Positions 1-9,096 of a stretch of 30,658 nucleotides of DNA are shown here, one piece after another. The position numbers were made by a program, and so were the translations under genes. The notes beneath the pieces are model-generated. The model was not told where the DNA came from and did no database searches. It saw nothing but the letters and a program-made list of their open reading frames with translations. Each line of letters opens with the position of its first letter. Position 1 is the stretch's first letter. Origin of the DNA: Amanita rubescens (lineage: Eukaryota; Basidiomycota; Agaricomycetes; Agaricales; Amanitaceae); the NCBI GenBank assembly GCA_015039365.1, contig WION01000588.1, positions 1-30,658 on the forward strand, given 5' to 3'.

Positions 1-1061
1 AAGCTCTTCAAGGAAATGGCCACATGAACAGACTACCGTCGTGATGCAGAGCACCTCGACGCTTGAAAGTAACTTCATAAGACCGGGAAATAGTAGACAT
101 TCGCCGTTGTGCAGTGTCAATCGGCGAATGTGGCATGACGAACGATGGATAAAAATGATAGTTCTTCAGTAAGGATAAGCGAACATCGCTCAGGATCTTG
201 CTGCTGAATTGAACACCAATCCAACCAGAGATGTTCTAGTAAAGGCGCTTCGAGCCATGTCAGTATTTCAGGAGGATGTATTGGGACTGCAAGCAACCGG
301 AGAGAGGGAAGCCGAATTGGGGAAGGGCACCTATCGGGAGCGTCGTACCTGGGCCAGACGACGACTTGACTCATGCGTAGCTCCTCGACGTTTCGTAACT
401 GTGACAAAATTGTTCCCAGCCTTTTGGAATCTCCATATGTCACTGATATATTGACTTTCGTTAGCTGCGACCGAGGAAACACCCATGATTCTGTCAACCG
501 TCCGAAAATGTCAAGTTCGACAAGGCGCGGCAGGGCGGTAAATGAGTGGTATAAATCGAAATGTGGGGCGTAGACATCCGCATGGAGCCCTAGCGACTTG
601 ATGATTGGCATTTTGCATCTGAGAAGATCAAGTAAGGGAGGTTCGTGGCGTAGTGTCAGATCCGCTCTTTCCCATCTTTCAGAACAAGACAGCAACAGTT
701 TCCACATCGTCCTCGGAAAACTTTCGAACGATCCCCCGTATGTACTGTGAACGGTTATGGTGAGTGGTAGCCGCTCGGATCGTTCAAGGTACAAGAGTGT
801 ACGCCGACTCATTTCGTGGAGGCGATCCACGCCGACAATGTCGCTGAAATGATACAGGGAAAGAGAGGTCCATAGATGTGGGTAGGATAAGAATACATCC
901 CTCCAGCGCTTGCAAACTTGCCCTACAGCCCACGGGAATCCCCCAAAACATGAGCTATTATTCAGAACGTGGAGAGAGACAGGTTCATCACGGAGGAGTT
1001 GAAATATTTCGCAGAGAATTTCGGAGGGTGTCGTTTCAGGTGCGTTATCGTACATGATCAA
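1..1061 (-). pseudogene. F-box/LRR-like protein, copy A (frameshifted, runs off left edge)
   Basis: First member of the F-box array. The N-terminus carries the F-box (PSEILCEIFQLL, then FPWAVGQVCKRWR and PHLWTSLSL, about residues 12-65), followed by the leucine-rich region shared with the other copies. The frame is lost near 146-160. The paralogue at 4.35-5.6 kb reads GATAAAAGATGATAG where this copy reads GATAAAAATGATAG, one base fewer. The frame therefore leaves ...TEELS for a short tail. In the shifted frame the family sequence resumes (RSSCHIRRLTLHN, LMKLLSSVEVLCI) and stays open to base 1, so the gene continues beyond the window. The start may be Met1 or Met3 (MYDNAPETT as in copy B). F-box proteins of this kind are presumed substrate adaptors of SCF ubiquitin ligases. 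The single-base change could be true decay or a sequencing error. Confidence 0.75.
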
Positions 1062-1409
1062 CCTAAGTAATTAAGACTCCGATGTTGACGAACTTTGTTA
1101 GTAAACGTTGTGCTTCAAATGAGTTGTGAGATTCTACTGTATGATGAGTATATATATCCTAACACGAAGGATGATCGATCTACTAATAACGAGACGAGAG
1201 CGAACGAATAGAAAATTGGCAGAAGAACCAATCTAGGTCAACTTGAGGTTCACATCCGAGGGTACCTAGTTATATACCATGGGGGACTAGTAAGGATTTG
1301 TTGGCTCACATTAGTAACACAGTTCATTTTTCCTGATGAGCAACTCGTCGTCCTTCTGAACGATATATATGTATGGATTGCGATAATAGTAGATCCCAAG
1401 GCAAGTTGG
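1062..1409. repeat. F-box array spacer A/B, duplicated unit
   Basis: No gene. The stretch matches the spacer at 5589-5980 nearly throughout: a shared ACTAATAACGAGACGAGAGC block, then a dynamin-tail scar, then the GATGAGCAACTCGTCG block. The part next to the copy A start also matches the DNA upstream of copies E and F (TGAGTA..ATCCTAACAC). Read on the minus strand, that segment gives a TATATATA run near 1147-1156, about 90 bases upstream of the copy A ATG, and is the likely promoter. Confidence 0.75.
1229..1260 (-). other. Scar of dynamin (VPS1) 3' end
   Basis: A 32-base stretch matches the last codons, stop and first 3' bases of the VPS1 gene at 12191-12222, with two substitutions. Read on the minus strand it gives SDVNLKLT-stop, against [12 protein letters not shown] in the real gene. 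It lies upstream of F-box copy A, in the same relative place and orientation as VPS1 lies upstream of copy F. Confidence 0.75.
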
Positions 1410-2663
1410 TCATTTGAACGACATGGACACCCGTACCATTGTTGGCTCGAGCGGCACGTCCTTGCGTCTTATACTTATCAACCTCGACTCTTCACTCCGC
1501 ATTTCCAAGAGACGAGACATCGCGGTCACAAGCTCCTCGTCATCGTCTCGGCCCCGGAGACACGTCACCTCCAATTCCCGCAAGTTAGGCAGACAAACGC
1601 CATCATCGATCTGCGTAATATGCTTTACAAGGAAAGAGCCACGTCCAGCGACTGCCGTCTGGATGCAGAGCTCCTCGACGCTCGAAAGTAGCATCATAAG
1701 ACGGGGTAACAGTTCACGTATGTAGTTGTGCAGTGTCAATCGGCGAATGTGGCATGACGAACGACGGATAAATGATGATAGCTCTTCAGCAAATATAAGC
1801 GAACCTTGTAGCTCGTTATGCATTGGACGCCAATCCACCCAGAGATGTTCCAATAAAGGCGCTTCGATCCATCCCAGGATTTCAAGAGGATATATTGGGA
1901 CTGCTTGAAGCAACCGGAGGGAGGCGAGGCGGAAAGAGCACTTGTCGCGATCATGGCCCCAGACGTCCTGGCCCACGCGTAGCTCCTCGACGTTTTGTAA
2001 CTGTGACAAAATTGTTTTCAGCTCTTTGCTGTGAATATATCCGTTTATCTTGACTTTCGTCAACTGCAACCAAGGAAACACCCATCCTTCCGACCATCGA
2101 AGGTTAAGTTCGACAAGGCGCGGCGCGGAGGTAAATGGGTGGCATAACTCGAAATATGAGGAGTAGATTGATGCCACATGGAGCCTTAGCGATTTGAGGA
2201 TCGGCATTTTACATCTGAAAAGATCAAGTAGAGGAGGGTCGTGGCACAGTGCCAGATCCACCCTTTCCCATCTCTCAGAACAAGACAGTAACAGCTTCCA
2301 CGTCGTCCGAGGAAAAATTTCGATCGATTTTGATCTTATGTCGTCTACGGTGTAGATGGTTATGGTGAGTGGTAGCTGTTTGGATCGCTCGAGGTACAAG
2401 AGTGTACGCCGACTCAATTCGTGGAGGCGATCCACGTCGACAATGTCGCTGAAACCACACCGTAGGGAAAGAGATGTCCATAGATGTGGGTAGGATAAAA
2501 ATATCGCCCTCCAGCGCCTGCAAACTTGTCCTACAGCCCACGGGAATTCGCCGAAACACGAGTTATTATCCAGAACGTGGAGAGAGATAGGTTTATTGCA
2601 GAGGAGCCGAAATATTTTGCAGAGAATTTCGGAGGGTGTCGTTTCGGGTGCGTTGTCGTACAT
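1410..2663 (-). CDS. F-box/LRR-like protein, copy B (intact)
   Basis: A single-exon gene of 417 residues. The F-box lies at about residues 8-60 (PSEILCKIFRLL, FPWAVGQVCRRWR, LSYPHLWTSLSL), followed by leucine-rich stretches such as LPLTITIYT, WKLLLSCSERWERVDLAL, LPNLRELEVTCLRG, and the family end MVRVSMSFK. The start MYDNAPETTPSEIL is shared with copies A and C. By family it should bind Skp1 through the F-box and present targets to a Cullin-1 ubiquitin ligase, in cytoplasm or nucleus; the target is unknown. It lies in the same orientation as the five other copies. The spacer upstream (2664-4351) is much longer than that of copy A and holds foreign fragments. Confidence 0.85.
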   Translation of the reverse strand: MYDNAPETTPSEILCKIFRLLCNKPISLHVLDNNSCFGEFPWAVGQVCRRWRAIFLSYPHLWTSLSLRCGFSDIVDVDRLHELSRRTLLYLERSKQLPLTITIYTVDDIRSKSIEIFPRTTWKLLLSCSERWERVDLALCHDPPLLDLFRCKMPILKSLRLHVASIYSSYFELCHPFTSAPRLVELNLRWSEGWVFPWLQLTKVKINGYIHSKELKTILSQLQNVEELRVGQDVWGHDRDKCSFRLASLRLLQAVPIYPLEILGWIEAPLLEHLWVDWRPMHNELQGSLIFAEELSSFIRRSSCHIRRLTLHNYIRELLPRLMMLLSSVEELCIQTAVAGRGSFLVKHITQIDDGVCLPNLRELEVTCLRGRDDDEELVTAMSRLLEMRSEESRLISIRRKDVPLEPTMVRVSMSFK

Positions 2664-2827
2664 GATCAGAGTCTACGTGTGTGAGGGCGGGTACCGTGAG
2701 ACGCGAAAAGCTGCCAAGGAGTCAGTCACGTCAGGTCTCGCTGTCTTGAGGTGTGACCAAACCAGAGATGGACGAGCGGTAAAAGGATACAAGCTCGACC
2801 GCCAGAAAATACGCTCTCAATTCCCTA

Positions 2828-3059
2828 AGGCAACTACGAGTTTCGTTACTTTACGCCCATCATCGACAACATCCCAGAAATAGCCTATAAGTACGTGGGA
2901 TGTGGAGTGGAGCCTAACGGCTATGATCTGAACTTGGTCCTCGTCCTCGAGGACGGATATGATCGGACGGCGTTGGACGACATTTTTACGGTCCCGGATA
3001 TGCTTCCTAAGGCAGCGCTTGATGTTTTAACCCCTGGAATCTGGCCGTCGCTCCCTTAG
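2828..3059 (+). pseudogene. Unidentified coding-like fragment
   Basis: An open stretch of about 75 codons with no start codon at its head reads like a real protein in composition. It includes TPIIDNIPEIAYKYVGCGVE, PNGYDLNLVLVLEDGYDR and TALDDIFTVPDMLPKAALDV. A stop lies just upstream in the same frame. I do not recognise the family. It may be the remnant of a gene caught between duplicated F-box units, or a chance open frame. Confidence 0.3.
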
Positions 3060-3647
3060 GGACCTGAGAATGTGGAGTGACATTGAAAAGTACTTGCCAT
3101 CCGTTATCTGATCCACCCTCTCTGAGTCTGATGACTATGGGTTTGTTGCGGTGTAGGCTTTGACCATTGCCGAGTCACATTGTTTTTGGAATGTCCCTGT
3201 AGTCATATATGTTCTTTCCATGTGAACAAGCCGCTGAAACAGCGTGTTGTGCGACTTCAAGAAAATGTTTGCAGGGTCAAGATGCGCGACAGTGAGACGC
3301 CGCACTGAAAGGATACTGACTTAAAGTATGTTATCGGATTCGGTTATGGGAAGCCCGCCAGTTGCTGGTTGCGGCAATCCAGTGTATTCAAGGGTCAGTC
3401 GATTGATAACTTCAGGGGCGAATTCCTTGCCATGCTGGTCGTTCAGTGATAAGTATCGCATATGTCAGAGAAGGTCGCGCGGCTTTAAAAAAGTGGCTGA
3501 GATCCATCATTCTACTTCATGCGAGTGGCAGGTGGCATTTGACGGGGACCCAAGACGGCTTTCTATATAACTATAGGTGTAGCCCAAGACGGAAGGCCTG
3601 TAAGATGGGAATACCAGGAGAGGCTGACAAAGTGCAACCATCGTTCT

Positions 3648-3902
3648 TTGACAGGGTCACTGCTTGTGATTAGAGCCTTCCAGGTCGTCGAACTACAGCA
3701 GCGCACCCATCAATTACAACCCGAACTCGAACGCACAAAGAAAGAATTGTGCTTGACAAAGGAAGAGCTCGAATCGAATAGGGTCTTTGGTAACAAAGCC
3801 GACATCGTCTCAGAGACGGACATTATAACCAAAGTGAAGTCTCTGAACGACTGCCAGCAGTGCGTCTACCAGTGGCGTCTGCGGTTGCAGATGCACATCT
3901 GA
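3648..3902 (+). pseudogene. Coiled-coil protein fragment
   Basis: The 84-residue frame contains a heptad-like, charged stretch (ELQQRTHQLQPELERTKKEL, then LTKEELESNRVFGNKADIVS), followed by ETDIITKVKSLND. That order (coiled coil, then a short D.I..V..LN motif) recalls uncharacterised proteins common in mushroom genomes, where the motif continues into a helical domain. Here the sequence degenerates right after SLND and stops after 16 more residues, so at best this is a truncated relic. The family link is from memory and not certain. Confidence 0.4.
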
Positions 3903-4351
3903 ATGATACCATTCTTTGGCGAATCCTTAGCACAACGTGCTATCTCGTAAGGATGATTGAGATACCGTCATGAACACGAAGATATTTACTATGAAACTAC
4001 CTTCTGTCTCGTAATCGCCGTAGTAAAGCGTATAATCAAGATGTGTGAGTATCGAGGCCTGGCGCTCGGTTTCAACAACACCTGTTGTACCCCAGCGCGA
4101 TTCCGCAACGAGAGACCAAGCTTTACCGTACCGAGAACAGGTCCCTGGACCCCGGGCGAAGCTTGCCTTTCCAACCGATACTGATCAGGAGGGCGAAGAG
4201 GAGGGTATTATATGCCATAGATTTATTTCACCACATCGGAGTATTCTAATGCAGTTCCTTTTCCCTGGTAAGCAACACGTCGCCTTTATGAACGGCGTAT
4301 AACTATGGATTGCGATAATAGTGAAGTACAACTGGCCCCAAGGCTGGTTGG

Positions 4352-5588
4352 TCATTTGAACGACATGGACATTCGTACCATTCCCGGGTCGAGCGGCACG
4401 TCCTCGCGGGTCACCGATATCAACCTGGACTCTTCACTCCGCATTTCCAAGAGACCAGACATCGCTGTCATAAGCTCCTCATCATCATCTCGGCCCCAGA
4501 GACATGTCACCTCCAATTCCCGCAGGTTAGGCAGGCAAACGCCATCATTCATCCGTGTAATAGGCTCTACAAGGAAAGAGACATCTCCGGCTACCGTTGT
4601 CTTGATGCAGAGCCCTTCGATGCTCGAAAGCAACGTCATAAGACGGGACAACAGTTCACGTACGTGGTCGTGCAGTGTCAATCGGCGAATGTGGCATGAC
4701 GAACGATGGATAAAAGATGATAGTTCTTCAGTAAAGACAAGCAAATAATCTCCCTTCGGATATGTTGGACACCAATCCACCCAAAGATGTTCCAGTAAAG
4801 GCGCTTCGATCCGTGTCAGGATTTCAATAGGATGATATATTTGGACTGCAAGCAACCGGAGAGACGCAAGCCGGATAGAGCACTGGTAGTGATCATCGTT
4901 CCTGTCCTGGGTGTTGACATAGCCCACGCGTAGCTCCTCGATGTTTTGTAACCGTGATAAAATTTCCAGCGTTTTAATGTGAGCGGGTTCTCCAGATATC
5001 TTGAGTTTGGTCAACTGTGACCAAGGAAACGCACATCCTACGATCCATCCGAAAAGGTCAAGTTCTGTAAGGCGCGGCATGGCGACAAAGTGAAACCCGA
5101 AATTCGGGTCCGCACGCAGCCTTAGCGACTTGAGGATTGGCATTTTACATTTGAGAAGATCAAATAAGAGAGGCTCGTCAGATAGTGCCACATCCGCCCT
5201 TTCCCATCTTTCAGAACAAGACAGCAACAGCTTCCACGTCGTCCTAGGGAAGTCTTCAATCGATCCCACGGATGAACTGCGAACGGTTATGGTGAGCGGT
5301 AGCTGCTCGGATCGTTCAAGGCACAAGCGTGTACGCCGACTCATGCGATCTACGTCGACAATGTCGGTGTAATGATACCGTAGGAAAAGAGAGGTCCATA
5401 GATGTGGGCAGGATAAAAATATCGCCCTCCAGTGCTTGCAAACTTGTCCTACAGCCCACGGGAATTCGTCAAAACGCGAGCCATTATCCAGAACGTGGAG
5501 AGAGATCTGAGATAGGTCTATAGCAGAGGTGCTGGAATATTTCGCAGAGAATTTCGGAGGGTATCGTTTCGGGTGCGTTATCGTACAT
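4352..5588 (-). pseudogene. F-box/LRR-like protein, copy C (7-bp insertion in the F-box)
   Basis: The ancestral start at 5588-5586 (MYDNAPETIPSEILCEIFQ) is followed after about 27 codons by a frameshift. Where the other copies read GAGAGATAGGT on the plus strand, this copy has seven extra bases (CTGAGAT, 5507-5513), a near-duplicate of the preceding bases. Frame one hits a stop a few codons later. In the shifted frame the F-box remainder (SLHVLDNGSRFDEFPWAVGQ, VCKHWR) and the whole LRR part are open to the family end (MVRMSMSFK). A 330-residue protein could still be made from the internal Met at 5344, but it would lack the F-box. Confidence 0.8.
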
Positions 5589-5980
5589 GATTCAGATCAA
5601 CCTAAGCAATTAAGACTCCGATGTTGACGGTTGTCGTACAACTTTGTTAGTAGTAAACGTTGTACTTCAAATGAATTGTGAGATTCTACTACTACTGTAT
5701 GATGAATACAAAGGATGATTGATCTACTAATAACGAGACGAGAGCGAACGAGTAGAAAATGGCAGAAGAACCAATCTAAGTCGACTTGAGGTTCACATCC
5801 GAGGGTACGACCGTGTATAGTAGAAAATGACTGAATGGATTGATGATAGTTATATACCATGGTGGTCTAGTAAGGGTTTGTTGGCTTGACTTCATCACAT
5901 TAACACAGTTCATTTTTCCTGATGAGCAACTCGTCGCCCTTGTGAACGATATATAGCACTGTATAGATTGCGATAATTGG
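5589..5980. repeat. F-box array spacer C/D, duplicated unit
   Basis: This is the second full copy of the spacer seen at 1062-1409, with a few extra insertions (for example GACCGTGTATAGTAGAAAATGACTG follows the dynamin scar here). It contains the promoter-side segment of copy C, the scar at 5772-5803 and the 3' flank of copy D. No gene is visible. Confidence 0.75.
5772..5803 (-). other. Scar of dynamin (VPS1) 3' end
   Basis: These 32 bases are identical to 12191-12222, the end of the VPS1 coding region plus four bases past the stop. On the minus strand they read [12 protein letters not shown]. This is the best preserved of the scars and sits upstream of copy C. Confidence 0.8.
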
Positions 5981-7252
5981 TCATTTGAGCGACATGGACA
6001 TTCGTACCATGGTCGGCTTGAGCGGCACGTCCTCGCGGCTCACAGATACCAACCTTGACTCTTCACTCCGCCTTTCCAAGAGACAAGACATCGCGGTCAT
6101 AAGCTCGTCATCTTCCCATTGGCCCCGGAGACATGTCACTGCCAATTCCCGCAGGTTAGGCAGGCAAAGGCCATCATTGATCTGCGTAATATGCGCCACA
6201 AGGAAAGAGCCACTACCAGCGAACATCGCCTCGATGCAGAACTCCTCGACGCTCGAAAGTAGCATCATAAAACGGGGCAGTAGTTTGTATATGTGGCTGT
6301 GCAGTGTCAATCGGCGAATGTGGCATGAGGAACGACTGATAAATGATGATAGTTCTTCAGTAAAGTTATTAAAAAAATGTCGCTCCGAAGAACAATTCAC
6401 CCAGAGGTGTTCCAGTAAAGGCGCTTCGATCCGTGTCAGTATTCCAAGAGGATCTATTGGGACTGCAAGTAACCGGAGAGAGGGAAGCCGGATAGGGCAA
6501 GAGCACTTGTCGCGGACGTCCTTCCCGAGCTGGATGTCGATTTTGCCCACGCGGAGCTCCTCGACGTTTTGTAACTGTGACAAAATCGTTTCCAGCCTTT
6601 CACCGTTGAAATCCCCATGTGACAAGGATATTTTCGTCAACTGCGACCAAGGAAACTTCCACCCTCCAAACCACCTGAGAAGGTCAAGGTCAAGTTCGAC
6701 AAGGCACGGCGCGGCGACAAATGGGTGGTATAAATCGAAACATCGGCCGTAGATATATCGCGCACGGAGCCTTAGCGATTTGACGATCGGCATTTTACAT
6801 CTGGAAAGATCGAGTAGGACAGGCTCATGGCATAGTGCCAGATCCACCCTTTCCCATCTTTCGGAACAAGACAGCAACAGCTTCCACGTCGTCTTAGGAA
6901 AACATTCAATCGGTCCCCCGTACATAGTGCAAACGGTTATGGTGAGCGGTAGCTGCTTGGATCGTTCAAGGTACAAGAGTGTACGCCGACTCATTTCGTG
7001 GAGGCGATCCACGCCAATAGTGTCGGTGGAATGATACAGTAGGGAAAGAGAAGTCCATAGATGTGGGTAGGATAAAGATATCGCCCTCCAGCGCTTGCAA
7101 ACGTGTCCTACAGCCCACGGGAATTCGCCGAAACACGAGCTATTATCCAGAACGTGGAGAGAGATAGGTTTATCGCAGAGGAGCTGAAATATTTCGCAGA
7201 GAATTTCGGAGGGTATCGTTTCGCAATTCATATTATGGCGGGATGTGCACAT
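5981..7252 (-). CDS. F-box/LRR-like protein, copy D (intact)
   Basis: A single-exon gene, 423 residues from the first Met or 416 from Met8 (MNCETIPSEIL, at 7231). The second start aligns with copy F and is preferred. The F-box (SEILCEIFQLLCDKPISLHV, FPWAVGHVCKRWR) is followed by the same leucine-rich body as the other copies and ends MVRMSMSLK. The predicted role is a substrate adaptor of an SCF ubiquitin ligase. The DNA beyond its start (7253-9096) is the largest spacer of the array and carries a decayed unrelated gene, so the array was interrupted or built around foreign DNA here. Confidence 0.85.
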   Translation of the reverse strand: MCTSRHNMNCETIPSEILCEIFQLLCDKPISLHVLDNSSCFGEFPWAVGHVCKRWRAISLSYPHLWTSLSLLYHSTDTIGVDRLHEMSRRTLLYLERSKQLPLTITVCTMYGGPIECFPKTTWKLLLSCSERWERVDLALCHEPVLLDLSRCKMPIVKSLRLRARYIYGRCFDLYHPFVAAPCLVELDLDLLRWFGGWKFPWSQLTKISLSHGDFNGERLETILSQLQNVEELRVGKIDIQLGKDVRDKCSCPIRLPSLRLLAVPIDPLGILTRIEAPLLEHLWVNCSSERHFFNNFTEELSSFISRSSCHIRRLTLHSHIYKLLPRFMMLLSSVEEFCIEAMFAGSGSFLVAHITQINDGLCLPNLRELAVTCLRGQWEDDELMTAMSCLLERRSEESRLVSVSREDVPLKPTMVRMSMSLK

Positions 7253-7560
7253 GAAACAGTTAAGACTCCGATTTTAACGTGTTTCATGGGTGGCAGGATA
7301 AAATAGGGGACTAGCATGTGATAAAGGTATCGCTGGCAGGACCTTTTTTATTTACTGAACATGGTCAGACCAGCAGTAGAATGGGTACTAATTATTTGTT
7401 TTGTACAAGTTATACCATATGATTTACGTTCTATGATATACAGTCAAACCTCTCCTAACCCATACCGGTCGAGAGTCACCTTTTTCTATGGGTTAAGAGG
7501 GAGTATGGAGCTATTTCAGTTACACAAGCCCACTTGGGATCCCAGAAACCCTATGGGTTA
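7253..7560. other. AT-rich spacer upstream of F-box copy D
   Basis: No gene seen. The first 50 bases resemble the flanks of the other copies (AGACTCCGATTTTAACG). Beyond about 7310 the similarity ends. A pair of near-direct repeats (7486-7508 and 7551-7573) and a broken inverted repeat (7452-7465 with 7568-7592) lie here. Confidence 0.4.
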
Positions 7561-8538
7561 TGGGGGAGTATGGGTTTGCAAGAGGTTAGGAGACGTCAAA
7601 CTGTGGGAAATGACGGAGGATCCGAAGCCGCGGCCAGATCCAGGCACCCCTTGCACGACGAGATTCGCCCCATCTTCCGGCCTCAGCAAAAGCATCTCCC
7701 CTGGTCCCGCAAACCTAGGCGAGCCAGGTCCCATCATAGGTGTAGGAACAAATAAGGCTTGCGTAGATACAGAAGTGGGGATTCCCATCCCACCCGAGTC
7801 CCATTTTGCCTCTAGAACACTTAAAGAGAAGGATACAATTGAAAAGGGTTTTGCATTTCTATTCTTCACATGCGGTGGCATAGTGAGCCACGTCACGTGG
7901 GTTTGCGCGTCTGCTTTGGAGGAATCGTCCACCACGCCAGAGACGAGGTACGAGCAGCAGCAGAGGAATCGGATTCGGACTTGGATGAGCCGAGGGAAGG
8001 CAGAGAATAACAGGCGAAGCGAAATCTCTCCAAGCTTGACTCCGTGTAAGGCGAGGATGATGTATGTTATTCTTCCTGTACGCCTCCTTTTCCTCGTTTT
8101 CTTCCTCACCTCCCTGAATAACGACGGGCACGTCGTCGCGAACATACTTCGTGAACGAGCGCCTCGTGTGGTCCTTTTTTCCACACCCTGGTCCCTCTAA
8201 ACCCCTCACCAACTCGCGGTGAGCCCGCCGTCCCCAAAAAGTGCGTTTTTTCCTGCCAATTGTGCCTGAACCGTTCGCGCTGGCAACGAGCAGAAACTCA
8301 ACTTCCCCTCTTCTTTATCAGGATCCCCAGAAGCAGGCACGAGTTCGGTTGGAACTTGACCGCCACAGCCCGATCGTGCGGGGGTTTATAGAAATACAAC
8401 ATGGGATCCTTTGAGCTCCATCTTGAACGGCTTCCAACCCTTCGCCGAAGACATAGTGTTGATTATCCGCGAGGCGAATACATAATTTGATGAACCCTCT
8501 CCGGTCCTTGTACCGCGTGGCATCATCTTGATTCCCAT
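7560..8538 (-). pseudogene. Decayed PH-domain (Ras-GEF-like) signalling protein fragment
   Basis: Pieces of one protein lie in order on the minus strand but in different frames. They are WKPFKMELKGSHVVF (8442-8392), FYKPPHDRAVAVK (8391-8353), PTELVPASGDPDKEEGK (about 8350-8300), KKRTFWGRRAHRELV (about 8254-8210), KGPHEALVHEV (about 8180-8145), AWRDFASPVILCLPS and CCCSYLVSGVVDDSSKADAQ (about 8030-7890). The first two match a PH-domain strand pattern. The series resembles, from memory, a fungal PH protein associated with Ras exchange factors. Each step needs a frameshift, so the gene is dead. The Gly/Pro-rich frame at about 7800-7560 may be its continuation. Several long overlapping frames on both strands here are by-products. 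Confidence 0.5.
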
Positions 8539-9096
8539 CTTGGTATTGTTCTTCCTTTCAATGGTGGTGGTGATGACGGTGATGACCAGGCTCGATAATT
8601 GAAGGCGGCCAACAACGAAGAACCAGAGGGTGCGTAACTAACGTGACTGTGACTAGCACTTCCTCGCAGCGGATTTTGCAGCCAAGCCGCGGTGCGAGGC
8701 CAAGGTGGGAGTCATGAATCTTGGTCATCATGAGCGTCGAGCTCTCCCTCGGAGGCGGCGGATGGTGATGTATGTGAGCGCGGGCAGCGCGCCGCATGGA
8801 AGATTATGTTTCGACATAATGTAGCTATTGAGGTGCAGGGGTTGGATTGACGTGGTTAGTAGAGGTGTGGCCAACGACGATGTGGGGTAGATAGGGAGGA
8901 GAGTGGAATTTGGTCCCAGAGAGATTTGTCTTTGTGTGTGAGTAGTTGGTGTTCATGCTGCGGAAGGAGTGGCGGCGGCAGATGCGGGAGCTAGATCATC
9001 GCCGTCGTTAAGTAGAGGGAGCTGAAGGCCGTTCAGCTCAGTTGATCTGCAGAGTGATTGCGATAATGAAGTACGGCTGATCCCAAGGCAGGTTCG
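8539..9096. other. Spacer between decayed PH gene and F-box copy E
   Basis: No gene supported. The stretch is purine-rich on the plus strand. The only match to the array is its last 40 bases (GATTGCGATAATGAAGTACG, then TCATTTGAACGACATGGA), the 3' flank of copy E. The short His-rich frame at 8558-8797 on the minus strand comes from a GGTGGTGGTGATGAC run and is not convincing. Confidence 0.4.

Larger units (their letters stand above)
2664..4351. other. Long spacer between F-box copies B and C
   Basis: No intact gene seen. The part near 4240-4351 shares the 3'-flank block found downstream of other F-box copies (ATGGATTGCGATAATAGT, then TTGGTCATTTGAACGACATGGA). The middle holds at least one protein-like relic (3648-3902) and a second open stretch at 2828-3059, listed separately. 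An open run near 3148-3306 on the plus strand contains CGVGFDHCRV and LFLECPCSH, a Cys/His cluster, but has no start and is too short to name. Confidence 0.5.

Noticed and set aside
3148..3306. A Cys/His cluster resembling a zinc-binding end of a retrotransposon reverse transcriptase.
   Set aside because: It is too short, has a stop immediately upstream, and shows no other retrotransposon motif nearby.
5985..6752. A 255-residue plus-strand open frame opposite F-box copy D; similar plus-strand frames occur opposite the other copies.
   Set aside because: It mirrors the conserved F-box coding sequence. The same antisense frame recurs in paralogues at broken lengths and has no independent features.
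7361..8200. A 279-residue plus-strand open frame (and overlapping 208- and 117-residue minus-strand frames).
   Set aside because: The plus-strand translation has no family features, and the minus-strand frames each carry separate blocks of one decayed PH-domain protein. They are by-products of a dead gene, not genes.
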